A stretch of DNA of 64,000 nt from Thiocystis violascens DSM 198 (GTDB taxonomy: Bacteria; Pseudomonadota; Gammaproteobacteria; Chromatiales; Chromatiaceae), in the NCBI RefSeq assembly GCF_000227745.2, contig NC_018012.1, positions 4,027,412 to 4,091,411 on the forward strand, in the 5' to 3' direction. Below are positions 8,389 through 17,474 of the stretch, one piece after another. How positions within the stretch are numbered: position 1 is the stretch's first letter; the number at the start of each line of letters is the position of its first letter. The notes beneath the pieces are model-generated. The model worked only from the letters and a program-made list of their open reading frames with translations, was not told where the DNA came from and ran no database searches. Both the position numbers and the translations under genes were made by a program.

Positions 8389-9524
8389 AATATATCGACG
8401 AATTTCGCGACCCTGAGTTGGCGCGCCGACTGGCGTCCGCCATCGCCGCCGAGGTCGATCCCTCCCGCGACTATCGGCTGATGGAATTCTGCGGCGGACA
8501 CACGCACGCCATCTTCCGCTATGGCGTCCAGCACCTGATGCCGCCCAATCTGCGTTTTATTCATGGCCCCGGTTGTCCGGTCTGTGTGCTGCCGATGAGC
8601 CGTATCGACCATGCCATCGCACTGGCGGTCCAGCATGGCGTGATTCTCTGCACCTATGGCGATCTGATGCGTGTTCCGGCCAGCGAGCGCCGGAGTCTGC
8701 TCAAGACCAAGGCGGAAGGCGCGGACATCCGCATGGTCTATTCCACCCAGGACGTCCTGCGCATCGCGCGCGACAACCCGTCGCGCCAGGTGGTCTTTTT
8801 CGCCATCGGCTTCGAGACCACCACGCCGCCGACCGCGGTCGCCATCAAGGTCGCACGGGCCGAGGGGCTCCAGAATTTCTCGGTCTTCTGCAATCACGTC
8901 CTCACCCCTTCGGCGCTGCGGACCATCCTGGCCACGGCCGGCCCGGACGGGGTCCAGCTCGATGGCATCCTGGGTCCGTCCCATGTCAGCACCCTGATCG
9001 GCAGCCAGCCCTATGCATTCGTGCCTCGCGAATACGGTCTGCCGGTGGTCATCGCCGGCTTCGAGCCGCTGGATGTCATGCAGTCGGCCTTGATGCTGGT
9101 GCGTCAGCTCAACAGCGGCCGCCGCGAGGTGGAAAATCAATATACCCGCGCCGTTACCGAGGAAGGCAACCGGAAAGCCCAGGCGCTGATGGCGGAGGTC
9201 TTCAAGACGCGCGAGCGCTTTGAATGGCGCGGGCTCGGCTTTCTGCCACACAGCGCGCTGGAACTGGCCGACGACTATGCCGACCTGGACGCGGAGCGGC
9301 GCTTTCCGGTCACGCTTGGCGAGTCCCGCGAGGTCAAGGGCTGCGAATGTCCCGCCATCCTGCGCGGCGTCAAGCAGCCCACCGACTGCAAACTCTTCGG
9401 CACGGTCTGCATCCCGGACAATCCCATGGGTTCCTGCATGGTCTCGTCCGAAGGTGCCTGCGCGGCCTACTGGAGCTACGGGCGGTTCAGGGAAGCGCCG
9501 GCGCCGCGGACGGCACTGTCCTAA
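8385..9524 (+). CDS. hypD: Hydrogenase maturation protein HypD
   Basis: A 379-residue iron-sulfur scaffold on which the Fe(CN)2CO unit is assembled with HypC and HypE. Conserved motifs are present: FCGGHTHAIFRYG, GPGCPVCVLP, a central FSVFCNHVLTPSALR, and the C-terminal four-cysteine cluster site spread over KGCECPAILRGVKQ, DCKLFGTVCIPDNP and GSCMVSSEGACAAYW. Length and motif order are normal. Next in the operon is an unrelated coiled-coil gene before hypE, which is unusual. Confidence 0.96.
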   Translation: MKYIDEFRDPELARRLASAIAAEVDPSRDYRLMEFCGGHTHAIFRYGVQHLMPPNLRFIHGPGCPVCVLPMSRIDHAIALAVQHGVILCTYGDLMRVPASERRSLLKTKAEGADIRMVYSTQDVLRIARDNPSRQVVFFAIGFETTTPPTAVAIKVARAEGLQNFSVFCNHVLTPSALRTILATAGPDGVQLDGILGPSHVSTLIGSQPYAFVPREYGLPVVIAGFEPLDVMQSALMLVRQLNSGRREVENQYTRAVTEEGNRKAQALMAEVFKTRERFEWRGLGFLPHSALELADDYADLDAERRFPVTLGESREVKGCECPAILRGVKQPTDCKLFGTVCIPDNPMGSCMVSSEGACAAYWSYGRFREAPAPRTALS

Positions 9525-9650
9525 TCCGAGCGCGCTTCCGCGAGCCGCGAAAAAGCGCGGAGGTTGGGCGGAAGGCCGCCGTCCTGACTTGCATCAAGTC
9601 TCGCGCGCTGGCAGATTGACAGCCTGGTATTCGATCCGCGGAACAGATCC

Positions 9651-10154
9651 ATGAGCTCAGTCATCGCACTCTATGAAGCGCTTGCCAGCGCGCCGGACGA
9701 TAAGACCCGCGCCAAGGTCATCGCGGAGGCGTTCGAGCGACTTGAAGAACGCTATCCGCACCTACCGGACCTGGCCACCCAGGGGCATGTGCGCGAATCC
9801 GAATTGCGTTTGCAAAAGGAGATTGAGTTGGTGCGCGCGGATCTGAAAGCCGACATCGAACAGGTGCGCGCCGAATTGCGCGAAACCGAGTTGCGCATCA
9901 GGAAAGAGATCGAGCAGGTGCGGGCGGAACTGAAAGCCGATATCGAGCAGGTGCGCGCGGATCTGCGCGAAACCGAACTGCGTCTGAAAAAAGACATCGA
10001 GCAACTTCGTGGCGAGATCAAAACCGATATCGAACAGCTTCGTGGCGAACTCAAAACCGACATCGAGCGGGTCAAGACGGATCTGCTGAAATGGATCGTC
10101 CCCTTGATCCTGGCACAAATTGCCGCGACCGCCGCACTGGTGAAGCTGCTGTGA
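9651..10154 (+). CDS. Repetitive coiled-coil protein with C-terminal membrane anchor, between hypD and hypE
   Basis: Of the 167 residues, about 50-145 form a long charged coiled coil built on repeated elements such as KADIEQVRAELRETELR and KADIEQVRADLRETELR. At least one 29-residue unit is duplicated in tandem (visible in DNA as 87-base repeats around 9850-10020). It ends in a hydrophobic segment (WIVPLILAQIAATAALVKLL) typical of a tail anchor. The layout recalls DUF1640/CCDC90-like proteins common in purple sulfur bacteria; this family call is tentative. Its TGA overlaps the hypE ATG by one base (TGATG), so it is coupled to hypE. A maturation role is only inferred from position. Confidence 0.7.
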   Translation: MSSVIALYEALASAPDDKTRAKVIAEAFERLEERYPHLPDLATQGHVRESELRLQKEIELVRADLKADIEQVRAELRETELRIRKEIEQVRAELKADIEQVRADLRETELRLKKDIEQLRGEIKTDIEQLRGELKTDIERVKTDLLKWIVPLILAQIAATAALVKLL

Positions 10155-11200
10155 TGACGACTGACCGACGCTTTCCCGTTCGACTGGATCTGAAAAATGG
10201 CACCGTGGACATGAGCCATGGTTCGGGTGGACGTGCCATGGCGCAACTCATCGCCGAGGTGTTCCAAAAATATCTGAATAATGAACTGCTGGCCCAGGGC
10301 AACGATCAAGCCCTGTTCATGCCGCCAGCCGGACGTTTGGTCATGAGTACCGATGGACACGTCATCTCGCCGCTGTTTTTCCCCGGTGGCGATATCGGCT
10401 CACTCGCCGTCCATGGCACCGTCAACGATGTCGCTATGGCGGGCGCGCGGCCGCTCTATCTGGCCGCTGGTTTTATCCTGGAGGAAGGCTTTCCGCTGTG
10501 CGAACTCGTGCGCATCGTCGAGAGCATGGCCCATGCAGCCAATGCGGCTGGCGTGCCCATCGTGACCGGCGATACCAAGGTGGTCGAGCGCGGCAAGGGC
10601 GACGGTGTCTTTATCACCACCACGGGTATCGGGGTGGTGCCGGACGGCATTGCGATCTCCGGCGATCGGGCGCGGCCCGGCGATGCCATCCTGGTCAGCG
10701 GCAGCATGGGCGATCACGGTGTCGCTATTCTCTCCAAACGCGAAAATCTGAGCTTCGGGACCGAGATCCAATCCGACAGCGCCGCGTTGCACGATCTGGT
10801 GGCGGCCATGATCGACGTCGCCCCGGAGATCCGCTGTCTGCGCGATCCGACCCGCGGGGGTCTGGCGACGACCTTGAACGAACTGGCCCATCAGTCGGGC
10901 GTCGGGATGCAGATCCGCGAGCAGGCCATCCCGGTGCGCCCCGAGGTGGCCGCCGCCTGCGAACTGCTCGGACTCGATCCGCTCTATGTGGCCAACGAGG
11001 GCAAACTGGTCGCGATCTGTCCCGCCGAACGCGCCGAGGCCCTGTTGTCGAGCATGCGCGCGCATCCCAAGGGGACCGCATCGGCGATCATCGGCGAAGT
11101 CGTTGAGGACGAACTGCACTTCGTGCAGATGGAGACCGGTTTTGGCGGGAGTCGGATCGTCGATTGGCTGGCTGGCGAGCAATTGCCGCGAATCTGTTGA
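10154..11200 (+). CDS. hypE: Carbamoyl-dehydratase HypE
   Basis: A 348-residue enzyme that dehydrates a carbamoyl group on its C-terminal cysteine to make the cyanide ligands of the active-site iron. The protein ends PRIC, the required C-terminal Cys. The AIR-synthase-like ATP-binding features are present: DMSHGSGGRAMAQLI, HGTVNDVAMAGARPLYL, IVTGDTKVVERGKGDG and RDPTRGGLATTLNEL. The start is ATG 10154, overlapping the stop of the preceding coiled-coil gene; a longer frame from 10091 would run inside that gene and is rejected. HypF, which supplies the carbamoyl group, is not in the window. Confidence 0.96.
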   Translation: MTTDRRFPVRLDLKNGTVDMSHGSGGRAMAQLIAEVFQKYLNNELLAQGNDQALFMPPAGRLVMSTDGHVISPLFFPGGDIGSLAVHGTVNDVAMAGARPLYLAAGFILEEGFPLCELVRIVESMAHAANAAGVPIVTGDTKVVERGKGDGVFITTTGIGVVPDGIAISGDRARPGDAILVSGSMGDHGVAILSKRENLSFGTEIQSDSAALHDLVAAMIDVAPEIRCLRDPTRGGLATTLNELAHQSGVGMQIREQAIPVRPEVAAACELLGLDPLYVANEGKLVAICPAERAEALLSSMRAHPKGTASAIIGEVVEDELHFVQMETGFGGSRIVDWLAGEQLPRIC

Positions 11201-11293
11201 TTCGATGGAGGTTCAATGCATCCGGACTGGATCCCGGTTCATGTTTTGTACTATCTTCACATGCCTTATAAAACATAACAGAGAGAGGATCAG

Positions 11294-11755
11294 ATGATGC
11301 GTCAGTCACTTTTCGTCACCGCTTCCATGGCCCTGCTCGGCGCGACCATGAATCTCGCGATCGCCGGCGATATGGCCAGCCCCGATGAGGCCAAGGCGAT
11401 GTCGCAGAAGGCGCAGGCCGCCGTCAATGAGATGGGCGGGGACAAGGCGTTCGCGATGTTTGCCGCCGATGATGGCGGCTTTAAAGAGAAAGATCTCTAC
11501 GTCTTTTGCATGGATCTTGAGGGCGTCATGCTCTCGCACGCGATGAAGCCCGAACTGGTTGGCAAGAACCTGCTTGATTTCAATAAGTATGGGGATGAAC
11601 TCTTCAAGAATATGATCGCCGTCGCCAAGTCGTCCGGGGAAGGCTGGGTCGATTATCACTGGCCCTATCCAGGCAGCGACGAGATCCGCGAGAAGACCAG
11701 TTATGTCATGACCAACAAGGAGGGATTTTTCTGCGGCGTAGGCGCGTATAAGTAA
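11294..11755 (+). CDS. Secreted single Cache-domain protein
   Basis: 153 residues with an N-terminal signal peptide (SLFVTASMALLGATMNLAIA, cleavage near AIAGDM) and a compact sensor-like fold. The segment KDLYVFCMDLEGVMLSHAMKPELVGKN and the ending YVMTNKEGFFCGVGAYK fit the periplasmic Cache_2-type ligand-binding domain found alone or in chemoreceptors. AGAGAGG precedes the start. It may be a free periplasmic sensor or binding protein; the ligand is unknown. It sits after hypE but behind a 90-base gap with its own AT-rich leader, so it is probably a separate unit. Confidence 0.65.
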   Translation: MMRQSLFVTASMALLGATMNLAIAGDMASPDEAKAMSQKAQAAVNEMGGDKAFAMFAADDGGFKEKDLYVFCMDLEGVMLSHAMKPELVGKNLLDFNKYGDELFKNMIAVAKSSGEGWVDYHWPYPGSDEIREKTSYVMTNKEGFFCGVGAYK

Positions 11756-11774
11756 CGGCGCGTTTGACGGTCTT

Positions 11775-11804
11775 CAGGAAACACCGTGCAAATGGTGTTT
11801 CCTG
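11775..11804 (+). terminator. Strong stem-loop after the Cache gene
   Basis: An 11-base perfect stem (CAGGAAACACC / GGTGTTTCCTG) around an 8-base loop, 20 bases after the stop of the Cache protein and between convergent genes. No T-run follows, so it may terminate weakly or protect the 3' end of the mRNA. Confidence 0.55.
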
Positions 11805-11955
11805 CCGACCATTGAATCCCTTCCCCCACCTCTCCCCTGTAGAAAATGTCGACTGGCGCGCGAGAGTCCGCGACAGCGACATGCGTCAGCATCCAGGCAG
11901 TCCGTCACGTTTCGCTATCGCGCGCGTCAGGAGGTGCTCGCGATTCTGGCGGCCG

Positions 11956-12327
11956 CTAATCCTGTCGCGGGTTTTCCGCGTCGTCGGCGACATTGGCCGA
12001 CCCGAAATCCAACTCTCCCACGGCGATTTTCAGGATCGTGTCCTTGCCGCGTTCATCCGTTTGGCGGAAATACTCCACTAACTGCCGTTCTTGCGGCGAC
12101 AAGGGATCCTTATCGTCGAGACACAGCAGATAGGTCGGCGTCACCGTCCCGAGTGCAACCGCTAACTCATGTGCCTCTTCAAGCCCCATCCGGCGAATTC
12201 CCTGCTCGTAATTGCTGATGCGAGACTTGGAGAGTGCGTTCGTGCGGCTTGAGAGGTCGGCAAGGCTGAGCTTTTGCTCATGCCGGGCCGCGCGCAGGCG
12301 TTGGCCAATTCGTTTAGTCAGATCCAT
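11956..12327 (-). CDS. XRE-family helix-turn-helix regulator
   Basis: 123 residues. The N-terminal HTH_3 domain (residues 5-70) reads IGQRLRAARHEQKLSLADLS then SKSRISNYEQGIRRMGLEEA, with the recognition helix around SKSRISNYEQG. The C-terminal part (SPQERQLVEYFRQTDERGKDTILKIA) resembles the short tails of phage-repressor-like regulators without a peptidase domain. It is likely a DNA-binding repressor; targets unknown. It is convergent with the upstream Cache gene. Confidence 0.85.
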   Translation of the reverse strand: MDLTKRIGQRLRAARHEQKLSLADLSSRTNALSKSRISNYEQGIRRMGLEEAHELAVALGTVTPTYLLCLDDKDPLSPQERQLVEYFRQTDERGKDTILKIAVGELDFGSANVADDAENPRQD

Positions 12328-12517
12328 AGCGATAAAAGTTTAAACAAACCCGTTACGTTAGTCGTACAGAGTACGATAGAGTGACGACGGCCAAGTTCGC
12401 CCGATCAGCGGGCTAAACACACGTCCTCTATGCGGGAACTCAACCATCGGTTCGCCATCCGGCGCGGACAATGCCCGCGTCCCCGGAGGTTGGCGTTCAT
12501 GATGTTTCCTGGAATGG

Positions 12518-13507
12518 TCAACCCAGGAAGGCATCTTCCCATTTTGCTTCGCCGACGGTCTGGGGTTGTGGTTCCACCACCCGATCCGCGAAAATTCGAT
12601 CCAGTGTTTTCATGAAGCACTTGGTTTGGGGCGATAGGAATTTCCCACGGCGTTGCACAATGCCATAACTGCGCTTGGGAAAATATTGCCCGATGGGGAT
12701 CACGCCTAGATTTTCCTCGCCAGTCAGGCAGACGTCCGTCACGATCGAGATACCCAGACCAAGCTCGACGTATTTTTTGATCACTTCCCAGCCACCGGCC
12801 TCCATGGTGACTCGATACCCCAGATTATGCTGCTTGAAGACCAGGTCCACGAGTCGCCAGGTACTCAGATGCCGGGGCGGTAAAATCAGTCCGTAAGGTG
12901 CGATCTCTTCCAGCGTCACCGACGTCTTGTTCGCGAGCGGGTGATCCTGGGGAGTGATCAAGGTCGGCTGATAGGTGACGAAGGGTCGATAGGTGATGTC
13001 ATCGGGTGTTTCCAGCATCGAACCCACGGCCAGATCGACCTCATCGGCACGCAGCATTGCCAGGCCATCGCGCCCTGTGACATTGTGGAGCTTGAGTTCG
13101 ATCCCCGGAAATTGATCGACGAAGGCGCGCACCGGCTCTGGCAAGATATAAAGTATCGTCGATTCTCCAGCTGCGATATTCAATACGCCCTTGTCCACGC
13201 GGCCACACTGGGTGGCAAAGGCGTCATGCAATTTGTCCATGCCTTCGACCAGGGGTTCCGCCATCTGGAACAAGAGATCGCCTTCAGGCGTCAATCTGAT
13301 CTTGGGGCCGCGTCGTTCAAACAGAACCGTGCCGAATTCCCGCTCGAGCGCCTGGATCTGGAGAGAGACTGTCGGCTGACTCAGGAAAATTTTTTCGGCG
13401 GCGGCACTGACGCTGCCGGTGCGCGCGGCGTGGCAGAACGCACGAAGCTGCTTCAGGCGATTTTGTTTATAGTGAATCTGGGATCCCGAGCCCATCGGCA
13501 TTTTCAT
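12518..13507 (-). CDS. LysR-family transcriptional regulator (CysB-like group)
   Basis: 329 residues. The N-terminal winged HTH (about 17-75) contains LKQLRAFCHAARTGSVSAAA and EKIFLSQPTVSLQIQALERE, and the C-terminal half is a periplasmic-binding-protein-like effector domain (GVLNIAAGESTILYILPEPV). It has the look of CysB/Cbl-type regulators of sulfur metabolism, apt for a sulfur-oxidising host, but the specific ligand cannot be read off. It is divergent from rfbB with a 219-base gap, which may hold its operator. Confidence 0.85.
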   Translation of the reverse strand: MKMPMGSGSQIHYKQNRLKQLRAFCHAARTGSVSAAAEKIFLSQPTVSLQIQALEREFGTVLFERRGPKIRLTPEGDLLFQMAEPLVEGMDKLHDAFATQCGRVDKGVLNIAAGESTILYILPEPVRAFVDQFPGIELKLHNVTGRDGLAMLRADEVDLAVGSMLETPDDITYRPFVTYQPTLITPQDHPLANKTSVTLEEIAPYGLILPPRHLSTWRLVDLVFKQHNLGYRVTMEAGGWEVIKKYVELGLGISIVTDVCLTGEENLGVIPIGQYFPKRSYGIVQRRGKFLSPQTKCFMKTLDRIFADRVVEPQPQTVGEAKWEDAFLG

Positions 13508-13726
13508 CCTTCGCGCTTTCAGAGGTATTGATAATAACGCGCAAGATTCATTGATAAAAGCAATAAATGCTCGGCATGCGCCAGCCAGGGGAAATCGGTA
13601 GATTCTTTCCCGGAAATCGCCTTAAATACTTGAATTGCACTCGCTCCGGCGTTGATTGTTGCAGGCGATGCCGGGCCAGCGCATGTCATTCTGAAGGTGG
13701 TTTAACATAAGCATCAGGGATCACTC

Positions 13727-14785
13727 ATGCGTACCCTACTGGTCACCGGCGGCGCGGGCTTCATCGGCGGCAACTTCGTTCACTTCATCCTGGACGAGAC
13801 CGACGTCCGCGTGGTCAATCTGGATCTCCTGACCTATGCAGGCAATCTGGACACCTTGGCGGCACTGCAAGGCAATCCGCGCCATGTCTTCGTGCAGGGC
13901 GATATCGGCGATGCGGCGCTGGTTGGCCGGCTGCTTAAAGAGTACGAAGTCGACGCGGTGGTGAACTTCGCCGCCGAGAGTCATGTCGATCGCTCGATCG
14001 ACGGCCCGACGGAGTTCGTCAACACCAACGTGCTCGGCACCTTCAACCTGCTCGACCGCGCTCGCGCCCATTGGTCCAATCTAACCGGTCCAGCCAGGGA
14101 CGGATTTCGTTTCCTGCATGTCTCCACCGATGAGGTCTACGGGTCGCTCGGCGCGACCGGGCTTTTTACCGAGACCACGCCCTATGCGCCGAACTCGCCC
14201 TATTCGGCAAGCAAGGCGGCATCGGATCATCTGGTGCGCGCCTGGTTCCATACCTACGGCCTGCCGGTGCTCACCACCAACTGCTCCAACAACTACGGTC
14301 CCTATCAGTTCCCCGAAAAGCTGATTCCGCTGATGATCCTCAAGGCCCAGCGCGGCGAGCCGTTGCCGATCTATGGGGACGGCGGCAATATCCGCGACTG
14401 GCTGTTCGTCCTGGATCACTGCCGCGCCATCTGGCGGGTGCTGGAGGCGGGCACGCCGGGCGAGGTCTATAACGTTGGCGGCAACAGCGAGCGGACCAAT
14501 CTCGAAGTGGTCGATATACTCTGCGAGCTGCTCGACGAACTGCTGCCCGGTGCGCCATCGCGCCCGCATGTGCAACTCAAGAGTTTTGTCGCCGACCGTC
14601 CCGGACACGACCGTCGCTATGCGATCGACGCCAGCAAGCTCAAGCGCGAACTGGGCTGGCAGCCCGCCGAGACCTTCGAGTCCGGGATGCGGCGCACCGT
14701 CGCTTGGTATCTGGACAATCCGGATTGGTGCGGGCGGGTGATGGACGGGAGTTATCGCGGCGAGCGACTCGGGGCGTGCGATTAG
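13727..14785 (+). CDS. rfbB: dTDP-glucose 4,6-dehydratase
   Basis: 352 residues, second step of dTDP-L-rhamnose synthesis. The NAD-binding motif VTGGAGFIGGNFV is at residues 5-17. The extended-SDR catalytic elements follow: FLHVSTDEVYGSLG (Thr/Asp/Glu of the active site) and YSASKAASDHLVRAW (YxxxK). NNYGPYQFPEKLIPLMI is typical of RfbB. First gene of a complete rfbBACD set serving O-antigen or exopolysaccharide. The stop codon G is the first base of a heptamer repeat array. Confidence 0.97.
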   Translation: MRTLLVTGGAGFIGGNFVHFILDETDVRVVNLDLLTYAGNLDTLAALQGNPRHVFVQGDIGDAALVGRLLKEYEVDAVVNFAAESHVDRSIDGPTEFVNTNVLGTFNLLDRARAHWSNLTGPARDGFRFLHVSTDEVYGSLGATGLFTETTPYAPNSPYSASKAASDHLVRAWFHTYGLPVLTTNCSNNYGPYQFPEKLIPLMILKAQRGEPLPIYGDGGNIRDWLFVLDHCRAIWRVLEAGTPGEVYNVGGNSERTNLEVVDILCELLDELLPGAPSRPHVQLKSFVADRPGHDRRYAIDASKLKRELGWQPAETFESGMRRTVAWYLDNPDWCGRVMDGSYRGERLGACD

Positions 14786-14833
14786 GGGCAAGGGGCAAGG
14801 GGCAAGGGGCAAGGGGCAAGGGGCAAGGGGCAA
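14785..14833 (+). repeat. Tandem GGGGCAA heptamer array, 7 copies
   Basis: Seven perfect copies of GGGGCAA start at the last base of the rfbB stop codon. The reverse complement heptamer recurs at 55880-55920 just past the helicase gene stop. Short tandem heptamers of this kind expand and contract by slippage. Confidence 0.9.
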
Positions 14834-14933
14834 GTACAGTCTAGGGCATGTCATCAATCCTCCTGGTGTTGAATTCGTACGGGGATCAATGGCATCTCCA
14901 CCCTTTGAACAGGATGCGGGCCTGTAGGGGCGA

Positions 14934-15049
14934 ATTCATTCGCCGCGTTGGGTGTGCGCGGATGCAGGGGCGAATGAATTCGCCTCTACGGCGATGCCGC
15001 GCACTATCCGCGTCGAGCGTCTCGATCCGAGTCCTGGAACAGTGGTGGA
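14934..15049. repeat. Dispersed non-coding repeat element, copy 1
   Basis: A stretch with two GGGGCGAAT..ATTCG segments (one as an inverted repeat) followed by a conserved tail GCGATGCCGCGCACTATCCG and GTCCTGGAACAGTGG. Near copies occur at 28366-28468 and, reversed, at 50617-50735. No coding potential; it looks like a REP/MITE-class element. It fills most of the rfbB-rfbA gap. Confidence 0.7.
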
Positions 15050-15121
15050 AGGGTTGGCGGCGTGGACCAGGCATCGCTGGCCGGAACGGTGATTAACGCT
15101 CTCTCGAATGGATCTTACGAC

Positions 15122-16003
15122 ATGAATCGCAAAGGCATTATCCTGGCGGGCGGCTCGGGAACCCGGCTCTACCCGTTGACGCGCACGATCAGCAAACAAC
15201 TGCTGCCGATCTACGACAAACCCATGATCTACTATCCGCTCTCCACGCTCATGCTGGCGGGGATTCGCGAGATTCTGATCATCTCCACCCCGCACGATCT
15301 GCCGATGTTCAGATCACTGCTGGGCGATGGCTCTCAGTGGGGGCTGGCGCTGAGTTACGCCGAACAACCCGATCCGGGCGGTCTGGCGCAGGCGTTTCTG
15401 ATTGGCGGGGACTTCGTTGGCGACGCGCCATCCTGTTTGATCCTGGGCGATAATATCTTTTACGGTCACGGTCTGGTCGAGCAACTCAAGGCCGCGAGCG
15501 CGCGCGAACGGGGAGCGACCGTCTTCGGTTACTACGTCTCGGACCCGCAGCGTTACGGCGTGGCCGAGTTCGATGCCGACGGTCGGGTGGTCCATCTGGA
15601 GGAAAAACCGCGTGAACCCAAATCCAACTGGGCGGTGACCGGTCTCTATTTCTACGACGGCAAGGCGTGCGAGTTAGCCGCGACGCTCGTGCCCTCGCCG
15701 CGCGGCGAGTTGGAGATCACCGACCTGAACAACTGCTATCTCCGGCAGGGCGAACTCGCGCTGACCCGCATCGGACGCGGCACCGCCTGGCTCGATACCG
15801 GCACCCATGAATCATTGATGCAGGCCGGCCAGTTCATCGAGACCATCGAGAAACGCCAGGGGCTCAAGATCTGCTGCCCGGAAGAGGTGGCCTATTTCAA
15901 CGGCTGGATCGACGACGAGCAGTTGCGTGCCATGGGCGAGGCGCTGAGAAAGAGCGGTTACGGCGAGTATCTGCTGGGTCTGCTGCAACGGGGTCGGATA
16001 TGA
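15122..16003 (+). CDS. rfbA: Glucose-1-phosphate thymidylyltransferase
   Basis: About 293 residues. Converts glucose-1-phosphate and dTTP to dTDP-glucose. The nucleotidyltransferase signature GIILAGGSGTRLYPLTRTIS is at the N-terminus, followed by KQLLPIYDKPMIYYPLSTLM and LGDNIFYGHGL. ATG 15122 is used because the family begins just before MNRKGIILAGG; the frame is open to 15062 but upstream codons are not conserved in type. Overlaps rfbC by 4 bases. Confidence 0.96.
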   Translation: MNRKGIILAGGSGTRLYPLTRTISKQLLPIYDKPMIYYPLSTLMLAGIREILIISTPHDLPMFRSLLGDGSQWGLALSYAEQPDPGGLAQAFLIGGDFVGDAPSCLILGDNIFYGHGLVEQLKAASARERGATVFGYYVSDPQRYGVAEFDADGRVVHLEEKPREPKSNWAVTGLYFYDGKACELAATLVPSPRGELEITDLNNCYLRQGELALTRIGRGTAWLDTGTHESLMQAGQFIETIEKRQGLKICCPEEVAYFNGWIDDEQLRAMGEALRKSGYGEYLLGLLQRGRI

Positions 16004-16566
16004 AGGTCATCGAGACCGCGCTTCCGGGCGTGCTCATCATCGAACCCAGAGTTTGGGGCGACGAGCGCGGCTATTTTCTGGAGACCTATCAGGCCAGGCG
16101 CTATGCCGAGCATGGCATTCCGTCCCCGATGGTTCAGGACAATCAGTCCTTCTCGCGCAAGGGCGTGCTGCGCGGGCTCCATGTCCAGCATCCGCATGCG
16201 CAGGGCAAGCTGGTGCAGGTCTACGCGGGCGAGGTCTTCGACGTGGCGGTGGATATTCGCCGCGGCTCCCCCACCTTCGGACAATGGGTCGGCGTGACCC
16301 TGTCCGGCGAGAACAAACGCCAGTTCTGGGTGCCGCCCGGATTCGCCCATGGTTTCCTGGTGACCGGCGACAGCGCGCTCTTCGTCTACAAAAACACCGA
16401 CTATTACAGCCCGGAAACCGAATTCAGCGTGCGCTGGGATGACCCGGACATCGGCATCGACTGGCCGTTGGACGGAACCCCGGAACTCTCGCGCAAAGAC
16501 ATCGACGCGGCGCTCCTGAAGGACATCCCGGCGGAGCGCCTACCCGGCTACGAGGATGACACATGA
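16000..16566 (+). CDS. rfbC: dTDP-4-dehydrorhamnose 3,5-epimerase
   Basis: 188 residues, cupin-fold epimerase acting on dTDP-4-keto-6-deoxyglucose. Family motifs: RGYFLETYQARRY, QDNQSFSRKGVLRGLHVQ with the catalytic His, GEVFDVAVDIRRGSPTFG and PGFAHGFLV. Four-base overlaps on both sides place it inside a translationally coupled rfb operon. Confidence 0.96.
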   Translation: MKVIETALPGVLIIEPRVWGDERGYFLETYQARRYAEHGIPSPMVQDNQSFSRKGVLRGLHVQHPHAQGKLVQVYAGEVFDVAVDIRRGSPTFGQWVGVTLSGENKRQFWVPPGFAHGFLVTGDSALFVYKNTDYYSPETEFSVRWDDPDIGIDWPLDGTPELSRKDIDAALLKDIPAERLPGYEDDT

Positions 16567-17474
16567 ACCAATCTGCCATGGCCGGACAGCGGCCACGTCT
16601 TCTGCTGATCGGCGCCAACGGACAGGTCGGCTGGGAGCTGTGCCGGACGCTCGCCGGCCTGGGCGAGGTGATCGCCGCCTCCATCGAGGGCGATCATGGC
16701 CCCGTCATCGACCTCATGGACGCGGCCTCGCTCGCCCGCCTGGTCCATGACACCAAGCCCGATGCGGTCGTCAACGCCGCCGCCTACACCGCCGTCGACA
16801 AGGCCGAGATCGATCGTGAAACGGCCCAGCGCATCAACGCCGACGCGGTCGGCGAACTCGGCGCCCTGCTGGCCGCGCGCGGCGTCCCGATCATTCACTA
16901 TTCGACCGATTTCGTGTTCTCGGGCACCCTGGACCGTCCCTACACCGAGGACGACGTGCCCGATCCGCTCAATGTCTATGGGGAGACCAAACTCGGCGGC
17001 GAGCGCGCCCTTTTGGAATCGGGCGCGAAATCGCTGATCTTCCGCACCAGTTGGGTCTATGGCGCGCGCGGGGCCAATTTCCTGCTGACCATGCTGCGTC
17101 TGTTCCGCGAGCGCGACGAGCTGCGCGTGGTCGACGATCAGATCGGTTCGCCCACCTGGAGCCGGATGCTGGCCGAGATGACCGCGCTGGTGCTCTATCG
17201 GGTGCTGCGCGGCGAACTGGATCTGAATCAGGTCGGCGGACTCTACAATCTCACCGGTTCCGGTCAGGTGAGCTGGTACGGTTTCGCCAACGCCATCCTG
17301 GAATCCAGCGGGCTCGACTCCAACCTGATCCCTATCCCCACCTCGGAATATCCGGCCCCGGCCAAGCGACCCATGTATTCCGTTCTGGATAACAGCCGCT
17401 TCCGGAAGACCTTCGGGCTGATCATGCCGGATTGGCGGCTCTCGCTCGATCAGTGTCTGGAGCAGTTGAAATAA
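16563..17474 (+). CDS. rfbD: dTDP-4-dehydrorhamnose reductase
   Basis: 303 residues, last step to dTDP-L-rhamnose. NADPH-binding motif LLIGANGQVGWELCRTL near the N-terminus; VNAAAYTAVDKAEIDRE and YSTDFVFSGTLDRPYTEDD are typical, as is the YxxxK in YGETKLGGERALL. It closes the rfbBACD operon; order B-A-C-D is common in gammaproteobacteria. Confidence 0.95.
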   Translation: MNQSAMAGQRPRLLLIGANGQVGWELCRTLAGLGEVIAASIEGDHGPVIDLMDAASLARLVHDTKPDAVVNAAAYTAVDKAEIDRETAQRINADAVGELGALLAARGVPIIHYSTDFVFSGTLDRPYTEDDVPDPLNVYGETKLGGERALLESGAKSLIFRTSWVYGARGANFLLTMLRLFRERDELRVVDDQIGSPTWSRMLAEMTALVLYRVLRGELDLNQVGGLYNLTGSGQVSWYGFANAILESSGLDSNLIPIPTSEYPAPAKRPMYSVLDNSRFRKTFGLIMPDWRLSLDQCLEQLK

